NCBI GenBank assembly: GCA_021234155.1
Contig: JAJEKV010000002.1
Span: 24,976,617-25,040,616, forward strand
Reading direction: 5' to 3'
Origin: Isoetes taiwanensis
Taxonomy: Eukaryota; Streptophyta; Lycopodiopsida; Isoetales; Isoetaceae
Length of the DNA: 64,000 bases
Under the pieces are notes generated by a model. That model searched no databases and had not been told where the DNA came from. It saw nothing but the letters and a program-made list of their open reading frames with translations. Shown here one piece after another: positions 41,772-53,569 of the stretch. Every line of letters starts with the position of its first letter. Positions within the stretch are counted from its first letter, which is position 1. The position numbers were made by a program, and so were the translations under genes.

Positions 41772-43013
41772 CTAGCGATAGTCTATACACATTCTTAGGC
41801 TCCCGTCTTTCTTCTTGACGAAGAGTGTGGGTGCCCCAAAGGGAGATACACTTGCTCTTATAAATCCAAGGTCAAGCAATTCCTGCAGTTGCTTCTTAAG
41901 CTCTATCAACTCTGGTGTGCTCATTCTGTAAGGTGCCTTGCTGGTAGGCTTAGCATCTGGAGCTAATGTGATTTCACACTCTACACCCCTATAAGGTGGT
42001 ATCTGACAGATTTCATCCGGAAATACATCATTGAACTCCCTAATGAGCCTTGCTACTGGCTTGGGCAACTGATTCCCATTTAGGTCACTTCCCTTCTCTT
42101 TACTTGGTTCAATTGCCTCTAACCTCAGAATATAATCCACCTTATTTCTTACTATACTTTTCCTTAGCTGCTTCATAGAAATGCACTGCATAGGAGAAGC
42201 TACCTTCTTACCTTTTACTATGAATCTGTTGCCGTCCGGTACCGTCATGGAGATCTCCTTGCGCTCGCAATCAATCATCGCTTTAGCTGGCTTTAAGAAC
42301 TCCATTCCTACTATAAGATCGTACTTTCCAATATCCATGACTTCTGCCCCCATCGGCCACTTGCTTCCACTAAGGTCTATGTCAAACGTGATCCTCCTCC
42401 CCTTAGTGTGCCGAATGGCACCACTTGCCATGCTAACTGGTCTTGGCTTTGACTTCAAGACCTTGCTCTTCATTAGGGCAGCAAGCCTAGGAGAGGCAAA
42501 GTTATGAGAGCTGCCTGTATCTATCAAGACTAGGTATGGACTGCTATCTATGATTCCCTCAGTCGAGATGACTGTGGACTGATTTTCAACATCACCTGAC
42601 TCAATAGCTGCGCAGATTTTGCACTCACCTTCTATAAAATCTTGACCTTTCTGCTGGTCGTCGTCTTCATCGTCACCTTCGGTTGGAGATTCCCAATCTG
42701 CAAGTTCTGCCAAGGCTGCCTGCATGACGAATGGACAGTTGTGTGTTCTGTGCCCTGGCTGGAAGCACCTAAAACACAACTTCTTCTCAATGCACTCCTG
42801 TCTCTTTTCCTTAGGGATGCTGTCTAAAAGACGCTTGAGCGAACTGCCCCCTGATCCATCCTGTGGCTTGCGGTCTCCGAAGTGCTTTCCCTGAGCTTTC
42901 CCCTGTTGTTGGCCTCCGGCTGGCGTGTTTGCTACTTGCTTATTCTGATACTGCCCTGCCGTCTTACCTTTGAAGGGTGCTTGTTTTGTCACGGAGTTCT
43001 TGGGCTTCTTCAA
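41772..43013 (-). pseudogene. chromovirus gag zinc knuckle, protease and start of RT
   Basis: A 413-codon open minus-strand frame. The zinc knuckle CFRCFQPGHRTHNC (Cx2Cx4Hx4C) is near residue 80, the aspartic protease YLVLIDTGSSHNFAS near residue 160 with YDLIVGMEFLKPAKA downstream, and the start of RT (RGVECEITLAPDAKPTSKAP, FGAPTLFVKKKDGSLRMCID) at the end. It terminates after CIDYR, where one stop separates it from LNKQTI of the next frame. Typical gag-pol fusion layout. Confidence 0.88.
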
Positions 43014-43930
43014 ACTTAAGGCCTTGTCCTCGGCCTCCCGACCGTCTTTGGGTTAATTGCTCGAACTAACCTCTTGATGTTCTTTGTTGGGCCTTCAATG
43101 TAACCCTCGGTAGCTTGTCTCTATGTGATCCTAGGCACATTGAGTCTTAACCTCATAAATTCCTACGTGTATCGGCTCTTGATAGGTTCCCTGGTCTAGC
43201 TTTGTGAGGCTCTTTGGATACACTTTGCTAATGTGCGATCTCGACGCGTAATGTTTCGCGGAAAGCTTTCTTTGAAGGTCTTGAATCTGCGCATTTGTTT
43301 CGTCTCAACTTATTAGACTTAGCATACCCTTTCCACCATATCTGGCTGGTCCTATTAGGTTGGTACATTTGCGACCTTGCCTATGTCCTTGTCTTTCATG
43401 CCATAAGAATTGCCAAATTCCTCCATCTCATCAAGCCAAGCCTCTGCTTCCATGCACGACCTGTCTTTACACTGAAAGCCCGACCAAGCTTCCTCGTCTT
43501 CCAAACATTACTCATGGCACTATCCACTTTCTTACGGTAATCATCTGCCTTCTGTTCTTTTCCTATCACGTGATGCATCTCCCTCGGGCTACTGCTACGG
43601 TCTGGCCCATTAGAGGTATCGATCACGCTAGAGTTGGATGGTGTTGGACTCTTCTGCTTCTCCTTTTTCTCTTCTGTCTCGACATTACCTTGATTCTCTT
43701 TCCCCTTAAATTTGTGGAGCCTCATCAATGCCCTGCACAGGAGGTGGAGGTGGTGGAGGTCCGTATTCCTGAGCATTCATCAATGGGGTTGCCCACTGAA
43801 GCAGGTTTTGCATCTGGTTTCTCATCTGCGTGAGTCTTGCATTCACTGTCTCCACCGTCATTTCATCGTTGTTGTCATCTTGTTCTCGCCCAAACAAGTT
43901 TCTAGGTACCCAATGGTGCTACCGGCCCTG
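43014..43930 (-). pseudogene. chromovirus gag N-terminal part, decayed
   Basis: Pieces at 43897-43706 (TVETVNARLTQMRNQMQNLL then a poly-Pro run) and 43776-43396 (EMHHVIGKEQKADDYRKKVD) match the low-complexity start and mid-gag of such elements; the capsid core near 43.0-43.4 kb is scattered over frames. No LTR or primer site follows to the right, so the 5' end is missing. Confidence 0.55.
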
Positions 43931-44190
43931 GCCTTGAGAACCCGAGCCGATGTTCCTTGCTGCAAGTATTGGTCATCAATGCTTGTTATTTAAATTATAC
44001 ATTATTCATCCTTATTTACAAGTCACTTATTGTTGGATATAAGAGAAATCATATCAAAACTGCACTTATAAGTCAAGGACAATATGTAGCAATTAATATA
44101 TAAGTGTTATACATTTATGTAAAGTACATGATAATACATAGAAGTGAAGACATTCAATACAATTTAGAAGATAAGTGAAACAGAAAATGT
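43931..44190. other. AT-rich junction
   Basis: Short non-coding segment between the truncated chromovirus and the next ORF; no LTR end or target duplication recognised. Confidence 0.35.
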
Positions 44191-45250
44191 TCATCTTCGA
44201 TGCCCCTTCGTCGATTTGAAGAAGTTCTTGACATCTCTGAGTCGAAGACCTTTGCCGAGGTTGCGCAAGATATTTCGAGAAGATCCCCCTTCGAGTGCTC
44301 GAGCTATTTGGGGTGCAGGGAGTTCGGGTGTCGTTGCCGCTACTACCGTCAATGTTGCGTCCCTGAGGTGGCCTCTAGCAAAGTCGAGGCAGTGGAGTGC
44401 CACGGATCTCTTAAAGAGAATGATATGATCCGTTACGGGATTCAGCTTGGCGTGCTGCCCGAAGCCAGAGAGTTCTATGAGGAGCGCCACTGACTCTTCT
44501 CCTCGTGGGCTGAACTCCCTGTGGAAAACTATCATCTGCCCTTGGCTGAGGAGTGGAAGATAGTACCGGAATGCCTTACCCTTTCCTATGGCCTTCGAAC
44601 CTGTGCCCTTTCTCTGAGCTGCTTCGCCGTAGACGTCTAATGCCAAGAGGTCTTCATGGTCCCTCCACATGGTAGTTGCGCTCTCCAGGTTGATGCTACT
44701 GGATGCCTCCCGCATACTCCTGGAACGAACTATTCGGCTAGAGCTTGGGCCTCTTCCTGGTTTGTACAATCTGCTTTGGATTTCTTGAAACTCCTCCTCT
44801 GGGATGATTGGTTCCTGTTGATGATACATCTCCCTTATCTGCTCATAGGCTATATATCTGACATTGTCTCCCCGGCGTAAGAGTGTCGCTCTGCTAGCTC
44901 CCTTGGGATTTCTTGATAGGAGTAGTCGATGAAGTCGCTTTGCTGCTCCTTTGCCATCAAGCCTAAGAGCTCATCGATTCTAAGCCCTTCTTCTTGGCAG
45001 TAAGTAAGGTTGAGGATGTCGTTCGCCAAGATGTACTCCTCTCCATCGATGACTATTGGCGATAGGGTTGTGATGCCGATTGGTGGTTCATAGGCCCGCC
45101 TGATTTCATCGTCATGCCTGGCTATGCGCCTCTCCATCCTCATCGCCTCTCTGCTTTCCCAACCTGGGTTTTCTTCCCCTAGCTGCTCGTAGTCCTGCTC
45201 GATTTGCAGTGCTGGTATCCCTGATGTTATGTATATTTTAACGTCCACGG
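44191..45250 (-). pseudogene. unrecognised protein in two adjoining frames
   Basis: From about 45230 the minus strand encodes an acidic protein (EQDYEQLGEENPGWESREAM, LSPIVIDGEEYILANDILNL, DELLGLMAKEQQSDFIDYSY). It changes frame near 44855 and continues to 44191 (EQIREMYHQQEPIIPEEEFQ, GKAFRYYLPLLSQGQMIVFH, ESVALLIELSGFGQHAK, FARGHLRDATLTV), ending in a basic tail (LRLRDVKNFFKSTKGHRR). Together about 340 residues. It lies just downstream of a LINE 3' end. I do not recognise the family; a transposon or endogenous-virus origin is possible but nothing specific supports it. Confidence 0.45.
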
Positions 45251-45423
45251 AGGCCAACTGGCCTATGAGATGGTTATAGACATACAATATATCGGATAGT
45301 ATCCAAACACAAAAGAAAACCACAGAAGCCCTGTACAATGTGTCTCTACCACTGGGACGAAAAAACCCCCCATGTGGGAGGAAAAACCCTTGTAGTAGGC
45401 GTTCAAAGTCCTTATCTGGGTGC

Positions 45424-46724
45424 TCAAATTCCCTGTGCTGTGAGGGACTCCCTGACGGTGGAGACCTGCAGAATGTAGGACGCGAGACGTGCAACCATTG
45501 GCGAAGCCAGCAGTTGATGAATTGCTATCTCAGAGCATCTGAGATTGGCATGAGCTGCTCGGATGTGTGCATATGTCGGACACTCCTGTAGAGCATGGTG
45601 TTCATCTTCTACTATCTGCATGTGACAGCATTGGCATAATCTCTCATGCCGGGGGATTCCTTCCCTCCACCCGTACCCCAGCGGCCTGTCTCTATTCTGA
45701 GATAGTGGGACCCTGTCCTTATTGCAGCTATGGCTCTCCGTTTCTTGGTAGAGATGTGTGCCTTCAAATACTGGTGGGGGCCATGTCCAAGCGACGGATT
45801 AACTTGCATGTAATAGTGCTCTGTTTTGGGCTTTGCAAGAGTGGGCGCATCCCACACGAGGCGACAAAAGCCATTCAAATGCAGCTCTGTTTGTGATATC
45901 CCAAGATATCCATAATCTGTTTGATAGTCTATGGACCATCTTGCGAACCATCCCCTACAATGCTCCTACCACACTCTCTTGACGTTGCGGCCCTTGTGCC
46001 AATAATGAGGCGGGGAGGGAGGCGTTTGTGCATCTATCTCCGCCAACCTTATGGAAATACGCAAGGTGCCTACGATAGCGAGGGAATCGTTTGTCGGGGG
46101 CAAAAAGCCGACCTCATACAAAGAAAAAATCGGATAAGGCACCGCGGTCCTTGGCGCCTAGGCGGTATGTCGGGGAAAATACGTACCCCTCTAGCTTATC
46201 CCAAGTGCCCTTGCTAATCGGCCCCCGGACCTCTACCCCATACATCAATCTTTTGGTTCAACGAGTGCTCGAACGGGTGTGCTTTATGCGTGCCCAATCG
46301 TAGAGATCTATTCTCAGAAACAGCTATTCTCAGATTGCATCTGGGGGCTTTCCATCCCCGCTGACCCTTCTTTCTATCGATCATCCCATAGCATGTTAGC
46401 AAAAAATCGATTCCTAGATACTTAAAGGTCCTTACAACTTCCATCCTTTGTCCTCTCGTAATAGAAGTGCGGGATATCATGCCGCTGCATGTGATTGGCA
46501 AACAGCTTGGTTTTCTGCTGGTTGATGGTCATTCTTGATATGTCACAGAATCGACTGAGAGCATCCAAATGTTCCTGCATACTCCTAGATGTATGGGATA
46601 ATAAGCCCAGATCGTCTGCATAGAGCAACTGTTTTATTGTATATGCCTCTGGCAACTGCGGATCACCACCTCCATGTTCTTGCATCCAGGTCTGCAACCT
46701 GTCAATATAGAGTCCAAAAAGCAT
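45424..46724 (-). pseudogene. LINE RT thumb and C-terminal CCHC-like finger
   Basis: 46724-46422 contains the catalytic LLYADDLGLLSH and MTINQQKTKLF. 46501-46214 has VVRTFKYLGIDF. 45878-45612 is a linker (LRIETGRWGTGG). 45621-45424 carries CHMQIVEDEHHALQECPTYA, a Cys/His finger typical of LINE C-termini. YADD is intact, but the pieces lie in different frames. Confidence 0.8.
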
Positions 46725-46742
46725 TGGAGATAATGGACATCC

Positions 46743-47421
46743 CTATTTAACATCTATGGTGCTGTTCACCCGGTGATCTGACACAGGCAAAGTGGCATAT
46801 ATTCCGTCATAGAGCCGGTAGATGGCATTCTGCAAATCCTGTGGGACATGTAGCTCTTGCAAGCGTTGCCACAACAGATCCCGAGGGACCGTATCATATG
46901 CGGTCTTAAAATCCACGAAACAGCAATACAAGTCACGTCGTGCATTGTGGCTAGCTTCCATAAGAATTCTGAGAGTAAAAATATGATCACTCGTGGAGTG
47001 GGTAGGGCGAAAACCTACCTGGCCAACTGCACGTACTCCAGCGTCCTCAGCCCATTGCGTTAACTTCTTCTCCAGCACACCTGCTAGAAGTTCTGCGAGT
47101 AACGGGCTCACCATGGTCATACGGTAGTTGGTGGAGTCAATCCCTACTTCCCGTCTTATGAATAGGGATGACCTTGCTAACCATCCATTCCTGTGGGAGG
47201 CCCTCTCTGATGGCCTGATTGATTATCACTGTCAAAGGCCCTAGCAAAGCTGGCCCACCCCATTTCAACAGCTCGGCCTGAAGTTCCTGCAAGTCCTTTG
47301 CTTTACCATTAGCAAGATGTCTAAGACCCTGGTGGATGTCCTCCTCTAAAAGCTGTAGCGTTTCTCCTAGCTGATCTGGTACCTCAGCGATCGCTCCTGG
47401 GGGGTCATACAACTCTTCCAA
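46743..47421 (-). pseudogene. LINE reverse transcriptase fingers and palm
   Basis: 47421-47137 gives LRHLANGKAKDLQELQAELL and WMVSKVIPIHKTGSRD. 47120-46743 gives GQVGFRPTHSTSDHIFTLRI and LYCCFVDFKTAYDTVPRDLL, ending in VK with a stop where VKQGCPLSP is expected; GCPLSPMLFGLYIDRL resumes in the same frame. A single Gln-to-stop change explains this break. 47422-47990 holds the decayed N-terminal linker. Confidence 0.82.
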
Positions 47422-47990
47422 CCATTGTCTCCACTAGTCTGAGGTAACATTGCCAGGTGGTTGATGCCTTTTATACAGCACTCTACGCCAAAAGGCTTTT
47501 GGCTCAGTCATCAGCAGATCAAACATGCGTTGCTGATTTTCTGCAATATAGCGATGCTTTTTGGATTTCTAGAATGCCTTATAGTCCCTAATGGCCTGTT
47601 GCCGGAGCTGTGGATCTAAGATGGTGCGTAGCTGACTCTTTAGAGCCTTACATTCGGCGTCAAACTAGGGGTTCTGAGGGAATTGCGCAGTGTCCCTTCG
47701 TGGGGGCTTTCTTGCTGCAAAGCATTCACTGGCTGCTGCGAGTAAGGCCTTCACCAACTATTCACACTTATCATGCAATGTATAGAGGGCATCAATCCCC
47801 TGTAGCTCACGTTCAAGCGCAACCTCATATCTTGCTTGCTTCCGATAGTTCGGGGTGTATCCCAAACCCCGAGGGCGCCTGTCATGTGGCCACGTCACTG
47901 AGTGCCTCCAATCCAAAGTGACTGCTCGTCCCGTCCCAGAATAACGATCCGATGGCTCAGATCGATGCCATTCTAAGTTGTCAAGTGTGT

Positions 47991-49299
47991 GTCACCTCAT
48001 GCCAAAAATGATGTGGCATAATTCACACCCTTAGATCATGCGGCCAGTGAAATTACAAATTCCTCTGAAATTTTGCCCCCATATTACAAATTCCTCTGAA
48101 TTTTTTACCCCCATAAATTCTTTCCACTCCGATTCTCCTTTCCCCTTTCTTTTCATCGAGAGCCGATAGCTCCTGCTTATGCAACGGCATTATATATTGG
48201 TTTTCCTGTGCCTTAGAAACCCCGATCTAGTTAATTTTCTTATTTGTTTTATCTATGTTATCTCCCAGATTTTTTCGTTTTTGAGGCTTTAGACAGATGC
48301 ATGTGATGCTTTGTACAGAAGCAAAAGTTGTTGTCTCCTTGCTTCATTCTTTTGTATGTTCTCAAGATTATGATCTTCAACAGCTCAAATTGGAGTTAAA
48401 CTTAAGATTTCGAATTATAACTGAACATTTCAAATTTTGTTTCTTATAGTTTTCAAGACTCTTCTCGTATATTGCAGAAAACAGTTTCAAAATTCCCTTG
48501 TAGAAGCCTGCTCTTAGGATGTATCCCCATTAACCCAGCACCGGTAATTTAGCACCGGTAATTTTAGGCAGGTCCAGTTTACCGGTTTCCAAGACCACCG
48601 TTCCCATTGCACCTGCGATCATGTTTTAGCAGTTCTGGCAAAAACCAAGAAGAGGACAAACGAAATCAGGAAAATGACAAACTAAATCTTGCTATAGGAC
48701 ACCATCTGAATTGGAGTTCCAAGCCTGTGCCATATCAGTAAAATCAAAGTCCAGACGATGAATGGGAACGCTACTTCGGTGCCTGTAACTTGCAAGGTGT
48801 CACAGGTACCGGCCAGTTTTCGGCCTAATGGGGATGCACCCTTATCATTCAAAAAAGGGAGCATCTGCTAAATTTCCAACGGGTACACTCGAGTCTCAAT
48901 CGAGGTAAGTCTCGGACATTTCCCTGCTACAAAGAAGTTTCTAGATTAGTAACCTAAAAACTCACTAGTTTACTAAGTCTTCTCTCTATTGCTAACTAGT
49001 ATTATATGGATTCACGAATAGCATCATTGCCTGTTTGTGAAGTTTCTTGTTTCTTGTTTGCAGTTATATCCCATAAATGCTTTTGGTCAAGCAAGGCCTT
49101 ACAAAATATCAAGTTTGATGGGGAGATCAAGTCTTCATGTTTAACATACATGGAGTTTTCTATATCTCGACATCGCTGAAATTTTCTTCTTAGCTGTGTT
49201 GCTCTTGCTGTCGGTGATTATGCATCCTATAAGCTTTTTAACTTGCCAGTTGTGGTGCAGAAAAGAAGAAGAGTTATGATTTTCTTTGGTACTCATGCG
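47991..49299. other. non-coding
   Basis: No supportable gene. Two near-identical 20-bp phrases (ATATTACAAATTCCTCTGAA type) occur at 48050-48110. Confidence 0.35.
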
Positions 49300-50250
49300 T
49301 GTCTGAGAGTATTGATTCTACCGCTATTGTTGCCAGAGACTTAAAGACGTTTTTACTCTCTGATGAAGACAATAGCCCATAAAAAAGTTGTCAAGTTGCC
49401 AGAGTTTCAAGAGACACTTACATGCCAGGGCCTTATAAATGGGTTGCAAAATAACAAGAGGCTTGTATTTCTAGTGCATCCAAAAGCAAGAGAAGATATT
49501 GCAAAACTTAGACCTATGGATGACCAAAAAGATGAAGTAGAAAGACATATAAATTGAGAAAATTTGTTAAGAGGAAATAATCAAGCCAGTGAAGGGAATG
49601 CGGACATCCCTAAGAGGTTGATGCAGAAGCTCTTTACTGATGCTGAATGGGTTTTGCTTCTACTGTACTAGGTAGTGATGCTCGCAATATTGTTTTGTCG
49701 TACCTTGGAAACAAGCAACGATGTGAACTATCTATGACTTTCACCGAATTTTATGACTCAAAGGAAGTCACCATTGATTGCTGAATTGGAACTTAAAACT
49801 GACAAGATGGCTACCTTGGAAGCAGTTTGAGCAGTGGTGGATGGATTGGCAAATTTCCTTTGGATGGTTTAGAGTTAAAAGATCCCTATGTGAGTCCAAA
49901 TAATCTGCTTGAGTTTAGGTTGCAGCAAAAATGATGACCTGTTATAGCATAATGATGCCAGCATTGGTCGAAACACCTATGTCTACCTTGACATAACAAA
50001 GGATGTGAATGTCTACGAGGATATAGTTGCAAGCATCACTAAACCATCTCATACAACATCATGAAAGAGTTGTTGGCAGTGGCTGTCTACAGGTGCAGCA
50101 GTTGATTTAGATCAAGATTTGAGCAGACGAATGCCCCAGCTTTCAAGGGCAAGAAAATGACTTAAAAGTAGAAACTAGAAAACAATCTGGACCCATCTGA
50201 TATGGCAGATTATGGCATAACATTTGAAGGATGCAGATAGAACATGCTGG
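49300..50250 (+). pseudogene. decayed coding-like fragments, unrecognised
   Basis: Plus-strand pieces read like old exons: MKTIAHKKVVKLPEFQETLT with LVFLVHPKAREDIAKLRPMD (49363-49557), SDARNIVLSYLGNKQRCELS (about 49677), IGKFPLDGLELKDPYVSPNN (about 49855) and NNLDPSDMADYGITFEG (about 50185). Frames change and stops intervene. I cannot name the family. Confidence 0.3.
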
Positions 50251-53200
50251 TAACCGATCTGCTTGTAATTGCTGATTTGCTAGTATTTTGGTCTGCGCTA
50301 AGTTGTTGATTAACGTTTTGTTCCTAAATATGCATTCATGCATTCCCACAATTAATACTCATGATTGGAAGGCGAGACATGAGAACTATCGAGCTGATCC
50401 ATCAATGTGGCCATCCTTAAATGTCAAAAGAACATGCAGACATTCTTTGTGCATTCACCTGCAAAAAGATAGAGTTTTCAGTCCGTGCAATGGTTTTGAT
50501 CACTGATTTAAATGCATTTGCTTATGAAGAGTTAGATGTAGAATTTATACTTCATTTGGCAATGTATCACAACTCCCGCGTGTCAGTAAAATTGATATGT
50601 GCAATCATATTGTGTGCTTTATCATGATATTGATCAAGCATGGAAGATCGTCACGGATCTGAAATGTTATGCAAGTGTGCTGTGCAATAACATAGAACCA
50701 GATGGTTGCTTGCTTAGTAGGCAAAAGTATTAATCTCACAATAATAAGTGTATGAAAATATTGACAATAAATTACATGAAAGGATAGGACGTGGTGGTGT
50801 AATATGTTCATGTGACATTTGCATTAATATTATTATTTCATGAGATTGAGAAGGCCAATTAAGAGAGAATGCAGGAAGGTGGAGAAGGAAGTGAAGAGAC
50901 ATATTTGTTTGAAGGGAATAAAAGATGTGCAGGATTTGAAAGAGGATGCTCTAGAAGATTTGCAAGGTATCACTGTAGAAGTAATAAAGATATCACTGTA
51001 GAACCAATAAAGAAGGATCAGAGTGATCTCTTCACAGAACACTAGCAAAAAAAGCTTGAACCAGAAGGAGCTGCAAACTCAAGGGACAACTGATATATAT
51101 ACATAATCAGACTGTAGAGAATGATGGAAATGTTGGTGACAATGATGAATGATGTGTTTAACAACAAAGGGATAAAAGGTTCAGAAGGAAGGTTTTAGTT
51201 CCGGTTAGACAATTTTGATGCAATCTTAGATATGAATGGAAAAAGTTACAAGCATAAAAAAGAGTACCGCCATTGTCTGAACCTCAACCGAGAATAAAAA
51301 GGCAAAAAAAGAAAAAAGGGAGAATTGGAAGCAGATGATAAAGGCTATTGGGATGATTTAAATTTTAAAGCTTTAGAAATCGCTAATATCTTATATGAAA
51401 TAGAAGTTGATAGGATGTTATGGACTTTATACTAGGGAATAACCTGCTTTTCATTCAAGTCCATTGTTATATGGCATTCTGAATGCATACCTTCTAATTT
51501 TACAGAGACAATTGGATTAGGATGATTACATCAAGTTCAGATGATAGGAAAGGGTATAGGAAGAAACCACAAGAACAAGCACTCCTTTCGAAAACATGTC
51601 ATAATTATCAACTATTGGGGAGTTTCATTGCTCTACACCTCAGTTTTGCCATTGCTCTACACCTCAGTTTTTCCATTTAAAGCTACATGCAGAAAGCAGT
51701 TTAAAGATTGAAATTTATGGCCTAGATTTTGGTATCTATCACATTTTATGCAAGCTGGTCTTATTGCCATTCCAATGAAAAATAGACAAATAGGCTTCAA
51801 CCTCGTATTGCCAGACAAGGCATCCTAATTTTTATGCAGATGTCATCACGAGAACATTCCAAGCAGATCGCTTTTAGCCTTCTTGGAAGGACAACACAGG
51901 TAGAAGCAACTTCATAAAAACTATTTTCATTGTACATCTCATTGCATTTCCATTCTACCAACTATGTTGTTTAGTTCCTGCCATAATTCTAAGTATGACC
52001 CTTGGCGACAAATAAATTGACTTGAACCTATCATGTGCGCAGTCCATATAAAAATAAGTGTATGCTTCTTATGCTCTTCATGTTCTAAGTTGAAGTCTCA
52101 AAACAAGTTAAGCAAGATAATAAGATTGATATCCATATTTAATTGACATTATATGGGCCTTTTATTTGCCATTAGGTACTTAAAAGCATCTAGCAGACTA
52201 TACTAGCACAAATCATTGATCATTTTAAAGGTATATTGACTAAAAGAAGTACTAACTATGCTTCAATCTGAAGTTAGAAAGACTAAATCATTATAAAAAT
52301 TACAAGTCTCTTCATTTCTACATTTTGCAAGATCGCATATTCATGTCTTTGATATGAATTACAAGGCATTGGGTTATGGTATATTATAGTGTAGTGTTCG
52401 CTTACGTTGGTGGAATGCATGAGTACAATTGTGGCTAGTGTCTTTGTAGTCCTCTTTGCTAGTTACTTTAACAAAACAAGAAATTTATCGCGGCGGCCAA
52501 GGCCGCCGTGAACATTTCTATTTTCAACATCCCTATGCTCAGAAAAATGAGTCGGTAAAGTGGAATAGTTGCAAGTTAATTCATCATACTCTTTTATTTT
52601 TCCATATGTGCATCCAAGGGGCTTGTTGTTATTGTTGCTGCTAACATTTTGATGATATTTTCTTAGAAATAAAGGTATTAAGATTTGATATAGTAAACCA
52701 ATGCCTAGGTTACTTAGCTATTAGTTAGTTATTTTGAGCAGAATTTAAATTGGTCGACTGTAGGGCTTGCATCTTAATTGCTTTTAAACGTTTCATGCCA
52801 ACGATTTAATACAAATCGAATTACTGACTAATCACATGCCATTTATGCCCATTGTAAACTCGTCCTTTAAGCTTGATTGTCGAGATGGAGTACAACACGT
52901 GGTGTTGAATGGCTTTCTTAGACAGAAATAAAGGGAGGCAACCAAAAACTTTTTCCCTAATTGCATTATCAATTTGTGCCATTGCATTGGACATTGTGAA
53001 AGTGTCTTTGTCGTATTACCGTGAACTTAGAGATGGAAGAACCTTTTGACTCTCTTTCATGAATAAGAGAAAAGGCCACATGCCTAATGTTGCAATAGTA
53101 CTACCAGTTCCTACAACTATAGTAGGAACTACCACTATGTGCATTCTTCTTGCAAAGATATATTTCTTAGCCAATTTGTTTGCATGTCCAAAAATCCTTT

Positions 53201-53569
53201 CCTCTATCTTTAAAATACATGTTGCTAAATCGAGGCTTATTAAGATCCGTTGGTGAAAGCAAAATAGTAACCTCAAATCATTATGGGACATAACAGCGTG
53301 AAAGCCAACATTATATAATTTTGTTGTCTGAAAATGCACAACCATTTCATCAAATACAATCTCAAGGATATCCTTATTAACTTACTCCTTTGTTTAATTT
53401 TCATTAACGATGTAGCATCAGATGTCCATAAAATGTCTATTTGCACTTGCATCTTTGGTTAAAGAAACATGAAATCCGATAAATAGACCATGTTAAACTC
53501 TCTAAAGTGCTCCCTGTTAGGAGAAGCTTTGCATATTCACACGAGGGAAACTTTGCATATTCACACTGT
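50251..53569. other. AT-rich non-coding
   Basis: No gene supported over more than 3 kb; all frames are short. A GCGGCGGCCAAGGCCGCCGT foldback sits near 52489-52508. Two copies of TTGCTCTACACCTCAGTTTT lie at about 51630 and 51653. Confidence 0.4.

Larger units (their letters stand above)
45270..47990 (-). mobile_element. 5'-truncated LINE retrotransposon
   Basis: The minus strand holds, in order, the end of an endonuclease (SDRYSGTG), a linker, reverse transcriptase, a C-terminal zinc finger and a probable 3' UTR ending near 45270. Stops occur throughout. The 5' part (ORF1 and most of the endonuclease) is absent, as usual for 5'-truncated LINE insertions. Confidence 0.75.
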
